Source of the DNA: Vesta saturnalis
Taxonomy: Eukaryota > Arthropoda > Insecta > Coleoptera > Lampyridae
DNA: 64,000 bases
Assembly (NCBI GenBank): GCA_036346205.1
Contig: JARFJB010001671.1
Span: forward strand, 1,214,501-1,278,500
Direction: 5' to 3'
Part shown: positions 47,434 through 58,970 of the stretch, piece after piece
Position numbering within the stretch: position 1 is the first letter of the stretch
Layout of the letters: each line of letters starts with the position of its first letter
Translations under genes and position numbers: made by a program
Notes under the pieces: generated by a model
Told to the model about the DNA's origin: nothing
The model's database searches: none
The model's input: the letters and a program-made list of their open reading frames with translations, nothing else

Positions 47434-47439
<6 letters not shown>
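47307..47439. repeat. hairpin-forming inverted repeat, 58 bp arms
   Basis: ATTCAATAAAGACATTATTC at the left pairs with GAATAATGCCTTTATTGAAT at the right, and the arms continue through ACAACTTGTGTTTATTAACG to a spacer containing CCTCGAAACGTTG. Only one or two mismatches are visible. The CGAAACGTTG phrase and the TTAATAAACA ends look like tails of Penelope-like elements joined head to head. Confidence 0.85.

Positions 47440-47479
<40 letters not shown>
47440..47479. repeat. (TA)n microsatellite
   Basis: A 40 bp TA run between the hairpin repeat and the Penelope-like fragment. Confidence 0.95.
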
Positions 47480-47482
<3 letters not shown>

Positions 47483-47539
47483 CCAGATAATAATTTTTTC
47501 TACTTTACATCAACATAAAACATTAAAAACTTAAACTTT

Positions 47540-47590
47540 GCATCCATATATTTCGAATTCGGGATTCATCATCGGTGGAATACAACAAAA
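47540..47590 (-). ncRNA. hammerhead-ribozyme-like motif
   Basis: The minus strand shows CGATGAT, a small possible hairpin GAAT-CCCGA-ATTC, then GAAATATA. This approximates the CUGAUGA / stem II / GAAA core of a hammerhead. Position 2 of the core differs from consensus and I could not confirm stems I and III, so activity is doubtful. Confidence 0.3.
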
Positions 47591-47668
47591 TTAAAATTAA
47601 ATCGAGATTATAAAACTTTACAACGATTAATTAACACATTGACAAATATGACACAAACTAACAATTAT

Positions 47669-47899
47669 TTATAAATTTTCTAAAATGTAATCATAGTTGA
47701 AAGCCAAATTTTCCAAATCTTTTTTACTGTTGCACTCGAATTTATTATTAATTTTTATATGTAACATCTCCAAAATTAAACTCTTTTTTAAAATTGGTTC
47801 AATGTCTAAAATATTGGTTTTCTCGTATTGAAAGATGCGACCTGTTTCGTTAGTGTACTTAGCCAAAGAACTCTTTCCAAAATTATTTTTGCTAATCAA
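47669..47899 (-). pseudogene. C-terminal piece of Penelope-like polyprotein
   Basis: The last part reads KSLILEMLHIKINNKF and DLENLAFNYDYILENL. The pattern SL.LEM.HI....N.....DLENLA..Y resembles the C-terminus of the GIY-YIG endonuclease region of Penelope-like elements. No catalytic GIY or YIG residues and no reverse transcriptase remain. Only 76 codons are open. Confidence 0.5.
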
Positions 47900-47984
47900 T
47901 TTTTGTAATTAAAAAGATAGAAATTAAAATTTATCTCGCGTTTACACAGAACAGAACAGAAAACCGTTAAATATGATATACACT

Positions 47985-48045
47985 TCCGGGTGGCGGGATG
48001 ACGGTACAAGCAAAGCTTGTGTCGTCGTCCTTCTGGAAGGAATCT
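47985..48045. repeat. small palindrome, apex ACAAGCAAAGCTTGT (P4)
   Basis: GATGACGGTACAAGC pairs with GCTTGTGTCGTCGTC around AAA near 48014; outer pairing is loose. It resembles the GC-apex palindromes P1-P3 in design, though it is shorter. Confidence 0.55.
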
Positions 48046-48239
48046 TAATATTCCAAGGAACTACTATGTTCTTCATCGAAAAAGTCAGTCAACCAAAATA
48101 TTGCCAAAAATTGGAAAATTCAAAAAGCTACTTACAAAATTATTCAGCAATCCTCCCCTTGTCTCAGTGAGAAGCAAACCTGAAATAATTCTAATCACAA
48201 ATACGTTGATGTTAGCTTAGAGTTCGTTTTTGGTTGTGG

Positions 48240-49900
48240 TCACAGAGCGCTATTGAAAATGTGCGGGAAGATGGGGTTTTTTCATTGGATGGAACATCTT
48301 GCTTAGGTTAGATAACAACGTGGATATCAAACCAAAATACCAAAACCAGAAATTAGTGAAAAATTGCTATTTTCAAAATCGTTCTTTTTATTTCTATATC
48401 GTTGTTTAACTAAATTTTTAACTTCAACAAATTTGAAATTTGAAAAAAAATGTAATTTTGAAATTTTTAGTCATTTTTGGGCATGTGATATTGTTTTAAT
48501 GGACCTTTTTGGGTTATCGGATGTGAGCAAAAAATTTTCTCTTATAATACCGTGAAACGCAAAATATAACAATTTTTAAAGTAGAGTTTGGGATGTCATC
48601 AATGGGCGCTTTCCAACACTACCACACGTCCTTTTGTAGGTGGGTAAATCGCAAGATATGAATTTATGAGACATAAATTGCTTGGGTAAGATGTTCTCAA
48701 AAAAATGTTGATACTTCAAATTTAAGCCGCCTTTCGTATACCAAAAGTCGTTTTTCCCAACAGTGTGTAATTAAATTTTGAAATTAAAAATAATTTTGGA
48801 TACTCATTATATTTTTTTACGTATTTTACTCGAAACTGATGAGAGAAACATCGATTATATCAACGTTTTTTGATCGGATAGACTGTGTGCAAGCCTCATT
48901 TTGCGGTTAATGGTCAAAAATTGGCAAACTCAAAAACATGTTCTCTGAAAGTTAATGCTTTTTTACGACATTCATATACAAAATATTTATACACCGCCAC
49001 TCACTCCGCTGTGGCATAGTTTGCAATCAAACCCAATTAAATATTAACATTGACGTTTGATGTGTTTTGTGCGGTTTACTCGATAACTGATAAGGAAAGA
49101 AAGATCAAATATGATCTTGTTTTAATCCACGTTTTCCATTTGGTGGCACTACGGTCTTCATTTCGGGGTTAATTAAGCAATGATCAAAATTGGCAAATCA
49201 CAAATTAAACATTTGCTTTGACGTTAAATTAAAGTTCATTTTGACTTGTCAATGGTAATTTTCGAAAATATACCACACCAGCTTATATTGGCGAGATGGG
49301 GATCGCCAGATATGTAATCTTTTGTCTTAGAAGCATACATTGCTTATGTAAAATGACAAATAGAAAACATTCTCGATTAAATGGCGATGCTTCAAATTTT
49401 AGGGGCTCTTCGATTGGCTAAAGTCGCTTTTTCTAAAATGGTGGTTTTGCTCCAAATTTGTTATTGCGTAACAAAATCTAATGTTTCGGGGTACATATTG
49501 CACATTTTACTTGAAACCAATAAGCAGAGAAACGTCGAATGTGATCCTGTTCATATCGACGTTTTCCGATTGGGCGCACGACGTTGCGCGCGCATGAAAA
49601 AATACAAAACGGCTATTTTGACACGTTGCGAAAATCTACTTAAGACTATCAGAACCGTACTGGGACGCACAAGGTGGATGCTTGTGAAGTTGCGCCTTTT
49701 AATAAAATTTCCAAAAAAAAAGTCATTTTTTACATGTTTTTGAAACTGTTTTAACTAAGCAAGCGAATTCGAAATTGGTTATATTTAAGTTTATGCGAGA
49801 TTGTAACAAACTTTGAAATTATTCAATGCTTTTTTGGAGAAATGAGTAGCAACCAATTTAAGAGATTCGATTTTGTAAACACTCCGATTTTTGTTTTGAT
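48240..49900. repeat. highly degenerate long tandem repeat
   Basis: A segment like TTTTACTCGAAACTGATGAG, then GAGAAACATCGA, then ATCAACGTTTTT recurs near 48824, 49075 and 49504. GATGCTTCAAATTT..GGC followed by a TCGCTTTTTCCA-like stretch recurs near 48710 and 49388. Divergence is high and unit length is irregular. The 120-codon open frame at 49381-49743 lies in a repeat unit and is not accepted as a gene. Confidence 0.5.
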
Positions 49901-49925
49901 ACTTTCCCGACGTCAACATCTACAG

Positions 49926-50182
49926 GGTGCGCGTATACAATTGACCATTACTTTTGAAAGATAACGTAATGAAACCTTATATTGGAAGTATGGAGGAGAT
50001 GAGCTTAATTTAAATTTGTAATAATATATGGGCGACCACATTAAAAAAGTGTGTTTGGTTCACCCTGGTAATATATAACACCCTGTAAATGCAGAAATAA
50101 TGTGAATAATATAACTTTATTTTATATTGTCTATAATAACTGATATATCGTATTTACACGCACTAATGGCGGACGCACCATG
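49926..50182. mobile_element. arm fragment of a T3-family element
   Basis: CTTATATTGGAAGTATGGAGG, then TTTGGTTCACCCTGGTAATAT and CACGCACTAATGGCGG match the right arm of T3 (37310-37595) in reverse complement, including the near-terminal region. It is cut at 50183 by the TA insertion of T1 copy 2. Confidence 0.8.
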
Positions 50183-50184
50183 TA

Positions 50185-52578
50185 CCGGGTGGCCAACTAA
50201 GAACGGCCGTCGGCCATATCTCAGCAATGGATTGAAGCACAGGTTCGGGAAAAAAATTTTTATAACAAAAGTGGCCTCGAGAAACGCCTGGAAATTATTT
50301 TCAGAATTGTACGTCCACCGCTAGAGGGCGTATTTGGCAGTTAAAATTTTAAAAAGTAAAATTGTTCAAAATTTACTCAATTAAGGGGCATATTAAATAT
50401 AATTCCTCGACAAATTCTGCATATTTTTTATTTGACAAGTTTTAGTCTATCTCTTCAAATATGGGGTGGGGGAGAGTGGGAACCTTGTTACGAAAAAACG
50501 CCTTTAATTCAGGTTCTGCTTGACCGATTTTAATAAACTTGATGTTGTTTGAAAGAGCTTTTGTTAAACAATAGAAAATTTGTAAATTTGAAGCAATCTG
50601 ATTAATAACATTTGTTCTTCCAACGTCTAGTAGGCTAGTTGGCGTTAACGGAAATTATTAAATTTGACCTGCATGAAAAGATCTTACATTGGTCTGCAGT
50701 AATTTAAACTGTTATCATACTAATGTTATGGTTGCCGCTAGATTACCTAAATGTAATGCTGTCGCTACTAACAATGAGAGCAAATTATAAAATAATAATG
50801 TGATAAATCTAACAATTAAAACCTTAAATCTAAATATCTTTCCCCATTAACAGTCTCATTAAAAAAAAGGCCCAATTGTTTCTCCATCTAGAATCCCGCA
50901 CCACACATTTACAGACCAACGACCCTGATATTGGACCTCCTGCATCCAGTGGGGATTCGTTTCAGACCAGTAGTGCATATTATGTCGATTTACACTACCA
51001 TCACTATGAAAAGTAGCCTCATTTGTCCACATAATTCGTGAAAGTATTTCAGGATTGTCATGTATCACATTTGAGAGCCAGTTGCAAAAATCCAACCTGG
51101 TATCGAAATCTTGAGCATTCAAACTATGTGATATGGATTCAATCTAAAATAGTATATATTATAAAGTAATCAGATCAATAAGACACATTGAAGTCCTTCG
51201 TTGTTAGTAAACGAAAAAGGACTTTAAATGCATTAACTCTCGTAATGTTATTAAGAATTTTTTTCGCCCGGCCTTTCATTATTTTTTATTATTGGTACCT
51301 TTTTACTTTACTTTGCCTCACTTAATTATCATGTTTTTAGTCAAAATCTATTCACATAGCATAAAATAATTTCATTAAATAATTTGGTGTTTTATTGAAA
51401 CTGGACATAAAATGGCGGCAAATACATTAGTCATGTTGTCCCAAGTTAACTTTGATGTAATGACATTTTCAGTATGATAAAAATGAGAAACATATAACGA
51501 CAAACGAAAAAAATTAAAACATTTTTATCATTATAATACCGAATAAAACATGCATTAATAAATAAGTAGTCACCTGTGTTCTCTTAAAATATTTTGGACG
51601 GTGGTTCGACATATACCCAAGTCTCTAGCTATAGCTCTTGTGCTTGAATGAGGGTTAACATTTACATAAGCTAAAACATCAATAACATTTTCCTCTGTTC
51701 TACCTCTGCGTTGTCTTGGGTACACAGGAAGATTCACATTTCCAGTAGTACGCGCACGGTGTGCGAGTCGGAGAAAAACTCTTCTGCTGTGATGCCGTCT
51801 GTTTAGGTACTGCAGTGCATACACTCTAGCAGCAACGGTTGCATTTCTCATACATTCAAAATAAACTGCCAACATATCAAATGCTTCTTCATTTCGGTAC
51901 GAAAAGATAAAGAAAGTCTATTAAATGCAACACGATGAATAATTTTTGACATATGCGTGAAAATCATAGCTTGCTTGTTTTCAACAGGGAATTTATTTTA
52001 TATCTTACATGGCCCTCTTTACTAATTTTGTTGTCATCAGTAAATCGTAATTCATATTTTAAACTGTATTTGTTGTTGCTGGGCAAATATCGGTTTTTAT
52101 TGATATTTTGTGCTTTTGATTTACTAACACATCGCTTGAAAACAAATATAACCCTCTTATATAATTAAAAAAATGTTAGATTTATTACATTTAGTCTACT
52201 TTTTAAAGACCTACTTAAATTTTTATGCTTCCATTTAAAATTGTAAAGAGAAAACACAATATTAAAAAAATATTAAACAGCGCCCTCTAGCATTTATGTT
52301 ATTAATCAGATTGCTTCAAATTTACAAATTTTCTATTGTTTAACAAAAGGTCTTTCAAACAACATCAAGTTTATTAAAATCGGTCAAGCAGAACCTGAAT
52401 TAAAGGCGTTTTAAAATTTTAACTGTCAAATATGCCCTCTACTGGTGGACCTACAATTCTGAAAATAATTTCCAGGCGTTTCTCGAGGCCACTTTTGTTA
52501 TAACAATTTTTTTCCCGAACCTGTGCTATAATCCATTCCTGAGATATGGCCGACGGCCGCTCTTAGTTGGCCACCCGG
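50185..52578 (-). mobile_element. T1 copy 2, internally deleted
   Basis: The ends CCGGGTGGCCAACTAAGAAC and complement are flanked by TA (50183-50184, 52579-52580). It is 2394 bp, about 1 kb shorter than copy 1 without its LTR. The 3' half of the catalytic exon is missing: after the GPFFLNETVNGE region the sequence passes to arm sequence near 50815. It is oriented opposite to copy 1. Confidence 0.93.
50859..51875 (-). pseudogene. T1 transposase remnant, copy 2
   Basis: HTH exon (51875-51570): MLAVYFECMRNATVAARVYA to NILREHR and a GTGACT donor, as in copy 1. Exon 2 starts after TATTTTAG near 51145 but lacks 14 bp just inside it, shifting frame. From 51122 it is open: LNAQDFDTRLDFCNWLSN, RIMWTNEATFHSDGSVN, WSVNVWCGILDGETIGPFF. 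It keeps the Trp codon that is a stop in copy 1. Both copies have Asn in MWTNEATF. The second and third catalytic residues are deleted. Confidence 0.88.
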
Positions 52579-52580
52579 TA

Positions 52581-54000
52581 CATCGATACATTTTGAGGTA
52601 AGGAATTTTGAATGAAAACTTCAAAAATGTCTTAGAAAAAATCGAAACTGCTTTTTTCCAACCAGTTGTCAAAATACTTTTTTCACAATTCCGATTTATC
52701 GGATTTAAAAAAAAAATCGAGTTTCTAAATTTTATAAATCTAAACCGTTTCGAAATCGTAGCAACTCGGTGCCGATTTATTATAATTTAGATCTGAGAAA
52801 TTTGATTTTTTCGTCAAAATTCGAAAAATTCGGTTTCGTGCTATCGAAGTCGAGGTTTTCGAATTTCTTAAATACGAATCTTTTGGCGCCGTCGAGGCAA
52901 GGAGGTAATCGCTATATAATTAAACTTATTTTAAATTTTCCGAAATTATCTGAAATTTTGAGATATTTGTGAGCATTTGTAATACAATTACGCAAAATTT
53001 AGAAAAATTACTGAAGCACAATAGAATGCAAATAATTATTGAAAAGTAAGATTAAAATTATATTTCCCAGTAACAAAAGAAACATTACGCATCTCATGTT
53101 AATATCCGGTAATCTAATTGATGTACGTAATTACAACTTACATGTGCGCGTCACGTCCGATTATCATTTTCATCGATCGTGCTTTCATTTGCCGAAAATA
53201 AATTAGCAATGACGAATTGGTTTACTCTATTAATAAATTATGATGTCACAATGAATATATCAATAGAAAGTTTGCGAATTTCGTCTATGTAATAATAACA
53301 GTAATGAAGCAGGCAACTGATGTACCCGCCCTGTAAGTACTTTCTATCTAGTTCCGTTAACAGTAATTTAAAATGTCAAAGTTATGATACTAAAAATGTT
53401 TGCTGATTTATTGAGGGCACTTGTACAATTGTAATAATAATATCTAACATAATAGATTTTAGTAGGTCACATTTATCACGATAAGAGAAGCTCTTTTCTG
53501 TATTAATTACTTTTCCGTTTGATTACGTTTATGCGCGGTTTATGCTTTGTTAGCTATACTCAAATTTTCAATTAATTTTAGGGGCATCTCTTAAACAGAT
53601 CAAACGCTGAGAGTGGTCAATTATTACAATCAATTAGCAATGTGACGGTTAGTGGACCGTGATTTCGATCATTCAATTAAGCATAGCACTTTACGCCTAA
53701 TGGACAGGTTTGGAGTTCGAGTCCCGCTTGTATTTTTATTTAATTGGATGATGTTTGATAATAATGATTGTATAATCTCGATTTTCACATAAACACACTT
53801 AACAATGAGCAGTGCGCATTGATAATTAGCTCTAACATTCCACTATACAACACATACTTCCGAACTTAGTTTTACATAGAAATACCTAGTTAATTACATT
53901 AATTTTGACTGACGTGTGATGTAGTCTGGGGTTAACCAATCCTCATATTATTATGAGCTATGGGCTCTGTTTTAAAGACGATTAAAATATTACTACGAGT
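52581..54000. other. AT-rich sequence, no gene seen
   Basis: No recognised element. Near 53707-53730 GGTTTGGAGTTCGAGTCCCGC resembles a tRNA T-arm/B box, without a convincing cloverleaf. 52600-52980 has short open frames only. Confidence 0.5.
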
Positions 54001-54001
54001 A

Positions 54002-56283
54002 TACTCCGTTTAACGAACAGATTCAGTAAGTGCTCCTCCCACGAGTTAGCGCCAAATTTAAATGGCACATTTCTATTGGTTAGCCGGGTTCATACAACCA
54101 CGAAAATTTTTGTATTATATTAACCTATAAATGTCAAAGTAATTTGTCATTTAGCATTTGTGTTTTCATTCTTTATTTTGGTTAAAGCTTTTGCTCTAGT
54201 ACTTTTCATTTTCAAAAACAGTATTTTTCAATGCTAGCTACAATTTTGTAGCCTATTGGCAAATAATTACATTTATTATGTATCAACGAAATCTTACGCC
54301 CCCGAAAAAACGCCCGGCCAGACATTTTTCCGTTGACAAAAAGGAGCGCATCTTAAACATTTTTAACGTTTGTGTTGAAGAAAAACCGAACAAGAACAAG
54401 ACTGAAAATGTTGCATTTACAGCAAAAGCAGCAGGTAACATAATAACTTTATAAAAACATATTTTATTAATTATTTTATCATTTTAGGTATTACAGATAA
54501 AAGTGTGTACAACATTCTACGTGAGTACAAGCCAACACATTTATTATATCCTCCGACTGTGTACCACCGACAACGAGCAATGTTGGACAACAAATTGGCT
54601 TTACGTGAGTAAAGGAATAAATTATCTCTAACATAAATTAAACTTTAGTTTGAAATATAGGTATTCCAAGAGGTCAAGAAATAGTTTCCTTAAAGAAAAA
54701 TTCGAAATAGTTGCGTGGAGGCGACGTTATCTACGACAAATTAGAAAATACAGAGAAGAAGGAAAAAAGGTATATCTCTTAGACCAGACAAGGGTTAATG
54801 CTGGCCATACAGTAAGCAAAGTATGGAAAGATACAACCATCTTGACTCCGAGGCAAGCGTGTGTTAATGGATTAACAACGGGGTTACGGGATCCATCGGG
54901 AAAAGGAAAACGCCTTAACGTTCTTCACATTAGTTCCGAGGACGGTTTTGTCGATGATGGTTTGCTGTTGTTCGAGTCCAAGAAATCTGGCGATTATCAT
55001 GAAGAAATGACAGCTGCTGTTTTTGAAGAATGGTTTCGCAACGTTCTTGGACGTTTAGACAAAAACGCTGTTATAGTGTTAGATAACACTTCCTATCATA
55101 GCAGAAAGATCGACAAAAATCTAAATTCAGGATCAAAAAAATCTGACATTCAGGCATGGCTAACCAGCAAATCCATTGATTACGAACCAGATATGATCAA
55201 AGACGAACTTCTCGACCTTATCAGAAAAGCTGCTATTGCTCCTAAATTAGTTGTCGATGAGATGCCAAAAACACAGAATCATACTGTATTGCGTTTACCT
55301 CCATATCATTGCGAATTAAACCCAATTGAACTGAAATGGTCACAAATCAAGGGTGAAGTTGCGAGGAACAATAAACATTTAAAATCGCAGATGTGCACCA
55401 ATTAGTTTGCACCGCTGTTGCAAACGTAGCGTCAGATAATTAGAAAAATACCGTTAGACACGTGCAAAGTGTGGAAGAAAATATGTGGCAATTGGACATC
55501 ACCATAGAAGTTCAAGTGGAGCCGTTGATCATCCAGTTAGGCGATGACTCTTCTTCATCAGACTCCGAACAAGACTGGCCTATACAAATGCAGCTACACG
55601 AAGAATTGTGAATTGAGGCACTACTTATGATAAAGTTTTTGTGACAATTATTAAAGAATAAAGGGGGTGTTCTCAACTGTAACATAATTGCATTGTGCAG
55701 TTTGTTTAGATAAACAAACACTTCTGACATCAACAAGGTTGTTCAACCTTGTAAATTCCTATAAAAATAAAATGTAAACTTAAAGTTCTAGTCATTTACT
55801 ATTTACCTGCCCGACTTATGGCCTTTATAAACGAATAAATTAATGTTATTTTTCGATTTCCAAAATACGTGCCCTAACAATTTGACTTGACTTCATATGA
55901 GATTTGACAGATTGGTAAACATTAACGAGTTATGTACAGCATGTCAACATTCCCATAGACTAAATATGCTTGTTTTCAAACCGTACTAAAACCGATTCAT
56001 TGGTGACAGAGAATTTTGATTTGTAAAAATGTGTGATTTTAAAATATTTATCTTTCTAAATATGTTTATTATTTGATTACTGTTAAAACTACATAATTAT
56101 ACATTTTAGGGACTACACTTATTCATATGAATACATTAAAGAACCGTTGAATGTAATTCAACCACTGCATTACCCAAAAAGTATTTTTTTGGTGGTTGTA
56201 AACAAGGTCTATTCGCACTTAGTAGCACGCACCTACAAATTTGTAGGAGGAGCATTTACGGAATCTGTTCGTTAAACGGAGTA
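54002..56283 (+). mobile_element. T5, TA-inserted transposon with IS630-type DDE transposase
   Basis: The ends TACTCCGTTTAACGAACAGATTC and the complement of GAATCTGTTCGTTAAACGGAGTA are flanked by TA (54000-54001, 56284-56285). The inverted repeat continues past the end into AGTAAGTGCTCCTCC / AGGAGGAGCATTTACG. It is 2282 bp with a spliced gene on the plus strand. Its transposase differs clearly from the DUF4817 group and the Tc1 element. Confidence 0.93.
54278..55611 (+). pseudogene. T5 transposase, nearly complete, few lesions
   Basis: ATG 54278 gives MYQRNLTPPKKRPARHFSVD, a basic N-terminus. A first intron runs from about 54435 to 54488 (GTAACA...TTTTAG) and a second from about 54605 to 54659 (GTGAGT...ATATAG). 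The catalytic exon is open from about 54650 to 55405: EIVAWRRRYLRQIRKYREEG, YLLDQTRVNAGHTVSKVW (first Asp), NAVIVLDNTSYHSR (second Asp), PPYHCELNPIELKWSQIKG (Glu). Gln and Arg replace residues that I expect as Glu and Trp around DETW. Frame disagreement at the second acceptor, a frameshift near 55382 and a TAG at 55441 break it. Beyond them a Ser/Asp-rich tail reads to TGA at 55611. Confidence 0.85.
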
Positions 56284-56285
56284 TA

Positions 56286-56779
56286 ATTTGGTATATTTTA
56301 TAAAGAAACTTGTTTCACGTTAAACAGCCAACCTCCATTTTAAAATAAACAAAATACATGTACGTTCTACACAAAATTAAACACAGAACACGTTTCAATA
56401 TATTAGAATTTTTTTTGTTCCTCCCAGTCATGTACTGTTGATGGTAGCTTAGTGATTGAAACTCGTTCGTTGATTTCAATTTTGTATAGTACGTGAGTGT
56501 GTTTTGTTTGTTACAGGTCGTGGGACAGGTCCAGATTTCCATTTAAAAATGTCCTGTAACTTTCACTCTGTTTTCTATTAATAGTAAACTGTCACATTCA
56601 AATCGCTCACCAGCCTCTTATTAGACCCAAATATAGTAATAATGATAACGATAACGATAGCAAGAACTGTGATGGTCACCGGTGACAGTGACGATTTTAG
56701 TGGCAGTATCACTGACAATGATAATAAGGCTGACACTAATAGTGTTAATTCCAAACTAACAAACCTTTAATTTTAGGTG
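56286..56779. other. no gene seen
   Basis: Unremarkable sequence between T5 and the satellite, with a short GATAACGATAAC-type simple repeat near 56640-56665. Confidence 0.5.
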
Positions 56780-57810
56780 TGTGAAAATAGCCGGGTCATT
56801 TTTGTATAATGTGATTTAAATATGCGTGTAATTCAGCGCTAATTATGCGTCAATTATGCATCACTTTGCGTTGTTAATATTAAATTTTGCGTTCTAATAG
56901 GAATTAAGTAGGTAAAAATTATATTAATACGGTTAACTTCACGAAGCCGCGACTTTTGAATAAATCATTTTTTTCTTATGAAGTGATTAGACGCCAATTA
57001 GGCGCTATTTTGCGCGCCGTTACAATAAAATTTTACGCTCATATAGGATACAAGTTATTGTAAAATTACATTGCCACAGTTAACTTCACAGCAGTGAGCT
57101 TCTACGTAAATCAGTTTTTTCTTATGCCCTAATTAAGCGTCAGGTGTGTGCCGTTTTGTGCCGCTGAAATATAATTTTGTGTTCCTGTATAATAAACCAG
57201 TAAAAATTATATCGGCAAGGCTAGCGTCAGAACTTCGTAGCCGATAATTAGGCACCCATTATGAGTCATTTTGCGTCAATAACGTTAATTTTGTGTCCGT
57301 GTAGAAAATAAGTCTGTCAAAATTACATCGACAGAACTAACGTCATATCCCCTATAGGAAATAAGTTATTACATAAATTACATCGACAAGGCTGCCTTAT
57401 GAATCATCTTTTCTTGCGTGATAATCAAGCACCCGTTAATTATCGCGGTTCAAATTAAACTTTTCGCCCCTGTAGGAAACAAGTCATTGCATGAATTACA
57501 TATACACGACTAACTTCATAGCCGTGAAGTTCCGATTAAGACTTTTTTTATTTATTAATGGGGCGCCAATTATGCGTCGTTTTGCGCCGCTAACATAAGA
57601 TTTGGACTCCTTTAGGAAAGAAGTTATTGTTAATTTACTTTCACACGGCCAACTTAACAGCCGTGAATTCCTCTATAAATAATTTCTTTCTTATTCAGTA
57701 TTTAGGCACCGAGTAAGTACTATTTTGCGCTGCTAAAATAAAATTTTGCGCTTCCATGAGAACTAAGTTCTTGCAAAAATTACATCGACTAGGCTAACTT
57801 CATAGCCTTA

Positions 57811-57812
<2 letters not shown>
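56780..57812. repeat. satellite array, about 140 bp unit, seven copies
   Basis: Units share CAATTATGCGTCATTTTGCG, a CTATAGGAAATAAGTTATTG segment, AAAATTACATCGACA and GGCTAACTTCATAGCC. Landmarks fall near 56838, 56992, 57130, 57250, 57421, 57560 and 57705. Divergence is moderate. It stops at a (TA)n run. Confidence 0.82.

Positions 57813-57814
<2 letters not shown>

Positions 57815-57876
<62 letters not shown>
57815..57876. repeat. (TA)n microsatellite
   Basis: A 62 bp TA run at the right edge of the 140 bp satellite. Confidence 0.97.
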
Positions 57877-57880
<4 letters not shown>

Positions 57881-58479
57881 TTATTATTATACATTTGTTT
57901 ATATCACCTTATACAACAATTTGAATGACTCAGTTCGACTGTGTATGTGCATTTGCTTCTAAATGTAAACGTGAATATAAATTTAAATTAACATTCAATT
58001 TTGGTACGAGCGTGAACGTGAATGTGATGGTGAAGATAAGCGGTGATAATTATGAATTTGAACGTTATGAGGAATGAGGCGTGGATGAGTGAGTATGGAG
58101 GAAAGTAAAGGTTAATGTAAATAGAGATGAACGTCAAGATAAATAGGAATGTATGTGGAAAGTGAACATGTGTATATTCTTGTAAGTGTAAATGTTAATA
58201 TGCATATGATGGTGAATGCGAAATTAAATTAAACGTTTTTAAATTCCAAGAAAAATACGAATACGTATTCGAATACTAGTAGTGATGTGAATGCGATTGA
58301 ACGTGATCGTGGTGCGGCCTAGAATCCATGCGAAATGTGAATATGACTGTCGTTAGTTTGAAAGCGAGTGCACGTTCGAATTTAATGGTAAACATCTATG
58401 AATGTGAACCTGAAAGTGAACGTGATTTTATATAAATCAGAATGTTTTTGTTTTTTTTATGATTGTGAACCTGAACACG

Positions 58480-58970
58480 CTAAATTAGGCCTATCGTGCT
58501 AAAGCACTCAGGAACACTTAGGAGGGTGAATTGCCAATAGATGCCTATGAACAGCTACCTTAAATTTTCTCATATCATAAGTGAGAGGAAAACAGGAACT
58601 AGGGAGATCATTCCAGAGTTTAGAAGCCGTGTAGAAAAATGTGGATTGCGTCCGTTTGGTACGATAAGTGGAGATTTGTACTGCATACTGATGATGTGAA
58701 TGAGCGAACCGAATGTTTCTCGCAAAGATAGCCCGAGATGGTATCAAAGAATATAATTCAGCAGCACACTAGCCGTTGTAATAACGATAATACAAAGAAA
58801 GAACTGAAACCATCCTTCTATGCTCAAGGGACTGAATGTGAGAAGTTAAGGACGGGTCATTTATAAGCCTAATCGCTCTCTTTTGAATACGATCAACGAT
58901 ATCGAGAGCGTATTGAGGAGTACTAACCCAGACGTGACAATTATATTCCAGATGAGAATACCTTTTAAAC
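58480..58970 (-). mobile_element. LINE 3' fragment in the hexamer satellite
   Basis: A minus-strand sequence matches the 3' part of the LINE at 21690-23850: APQYALDIVDRIQKRAIRLI here versus TQYALDIVDHIEKRVIRLI there. It is about 490 bp with satellite on both sides. No poly-A tail is evident. Confidence 0.8.
58508..58965 (-). pseudogene. C-terminus of LINE ORF2
   Basis: From about 58960 the frame reads YNCHVWVSTPQYALDIVD and then LEHRRMVSVLSLYYRYY. After a small break, 58747-58508 is open as NIRFAHSHHQYAVQISTYRT, FFYTASKLWNDLPSSCF, ending PPKCS. The ..R......FF..A..LWN.LP pattern is the usual C-terminus of Jockey/CR1-type ORF2. No catalytic residues are included. Confidence 0.82.

Larger units (their letters stand above)
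47480..47960 (-). mobile_element. 3' fragment of a Penelope-like retroelement
   Basis: A minus-strand reading frame resembling the end of a Penelope-like GIY-YIG domain is followed by CCGATGATGAATCCCGAATTCGAAATATATGG (47581 down to about 47545). This order, coding end then a GATGA...CGAAA segment, fits the 3' end of such elements, whose terminal repeats carry hammerhead ribozymes. The rest of the element is missing. Confidence 0.5.

Noticed and set aside
49381..49743. 120-codon open frame
   Set aside because: It lies in a unit of a degenerate tandem repeat whose other copies have no such frame.
53700..53735. tRNA or SINE B box
   Set aside because: GAGTTCGAGTCCC resembles a T arm, but no matching upstream arms were found.
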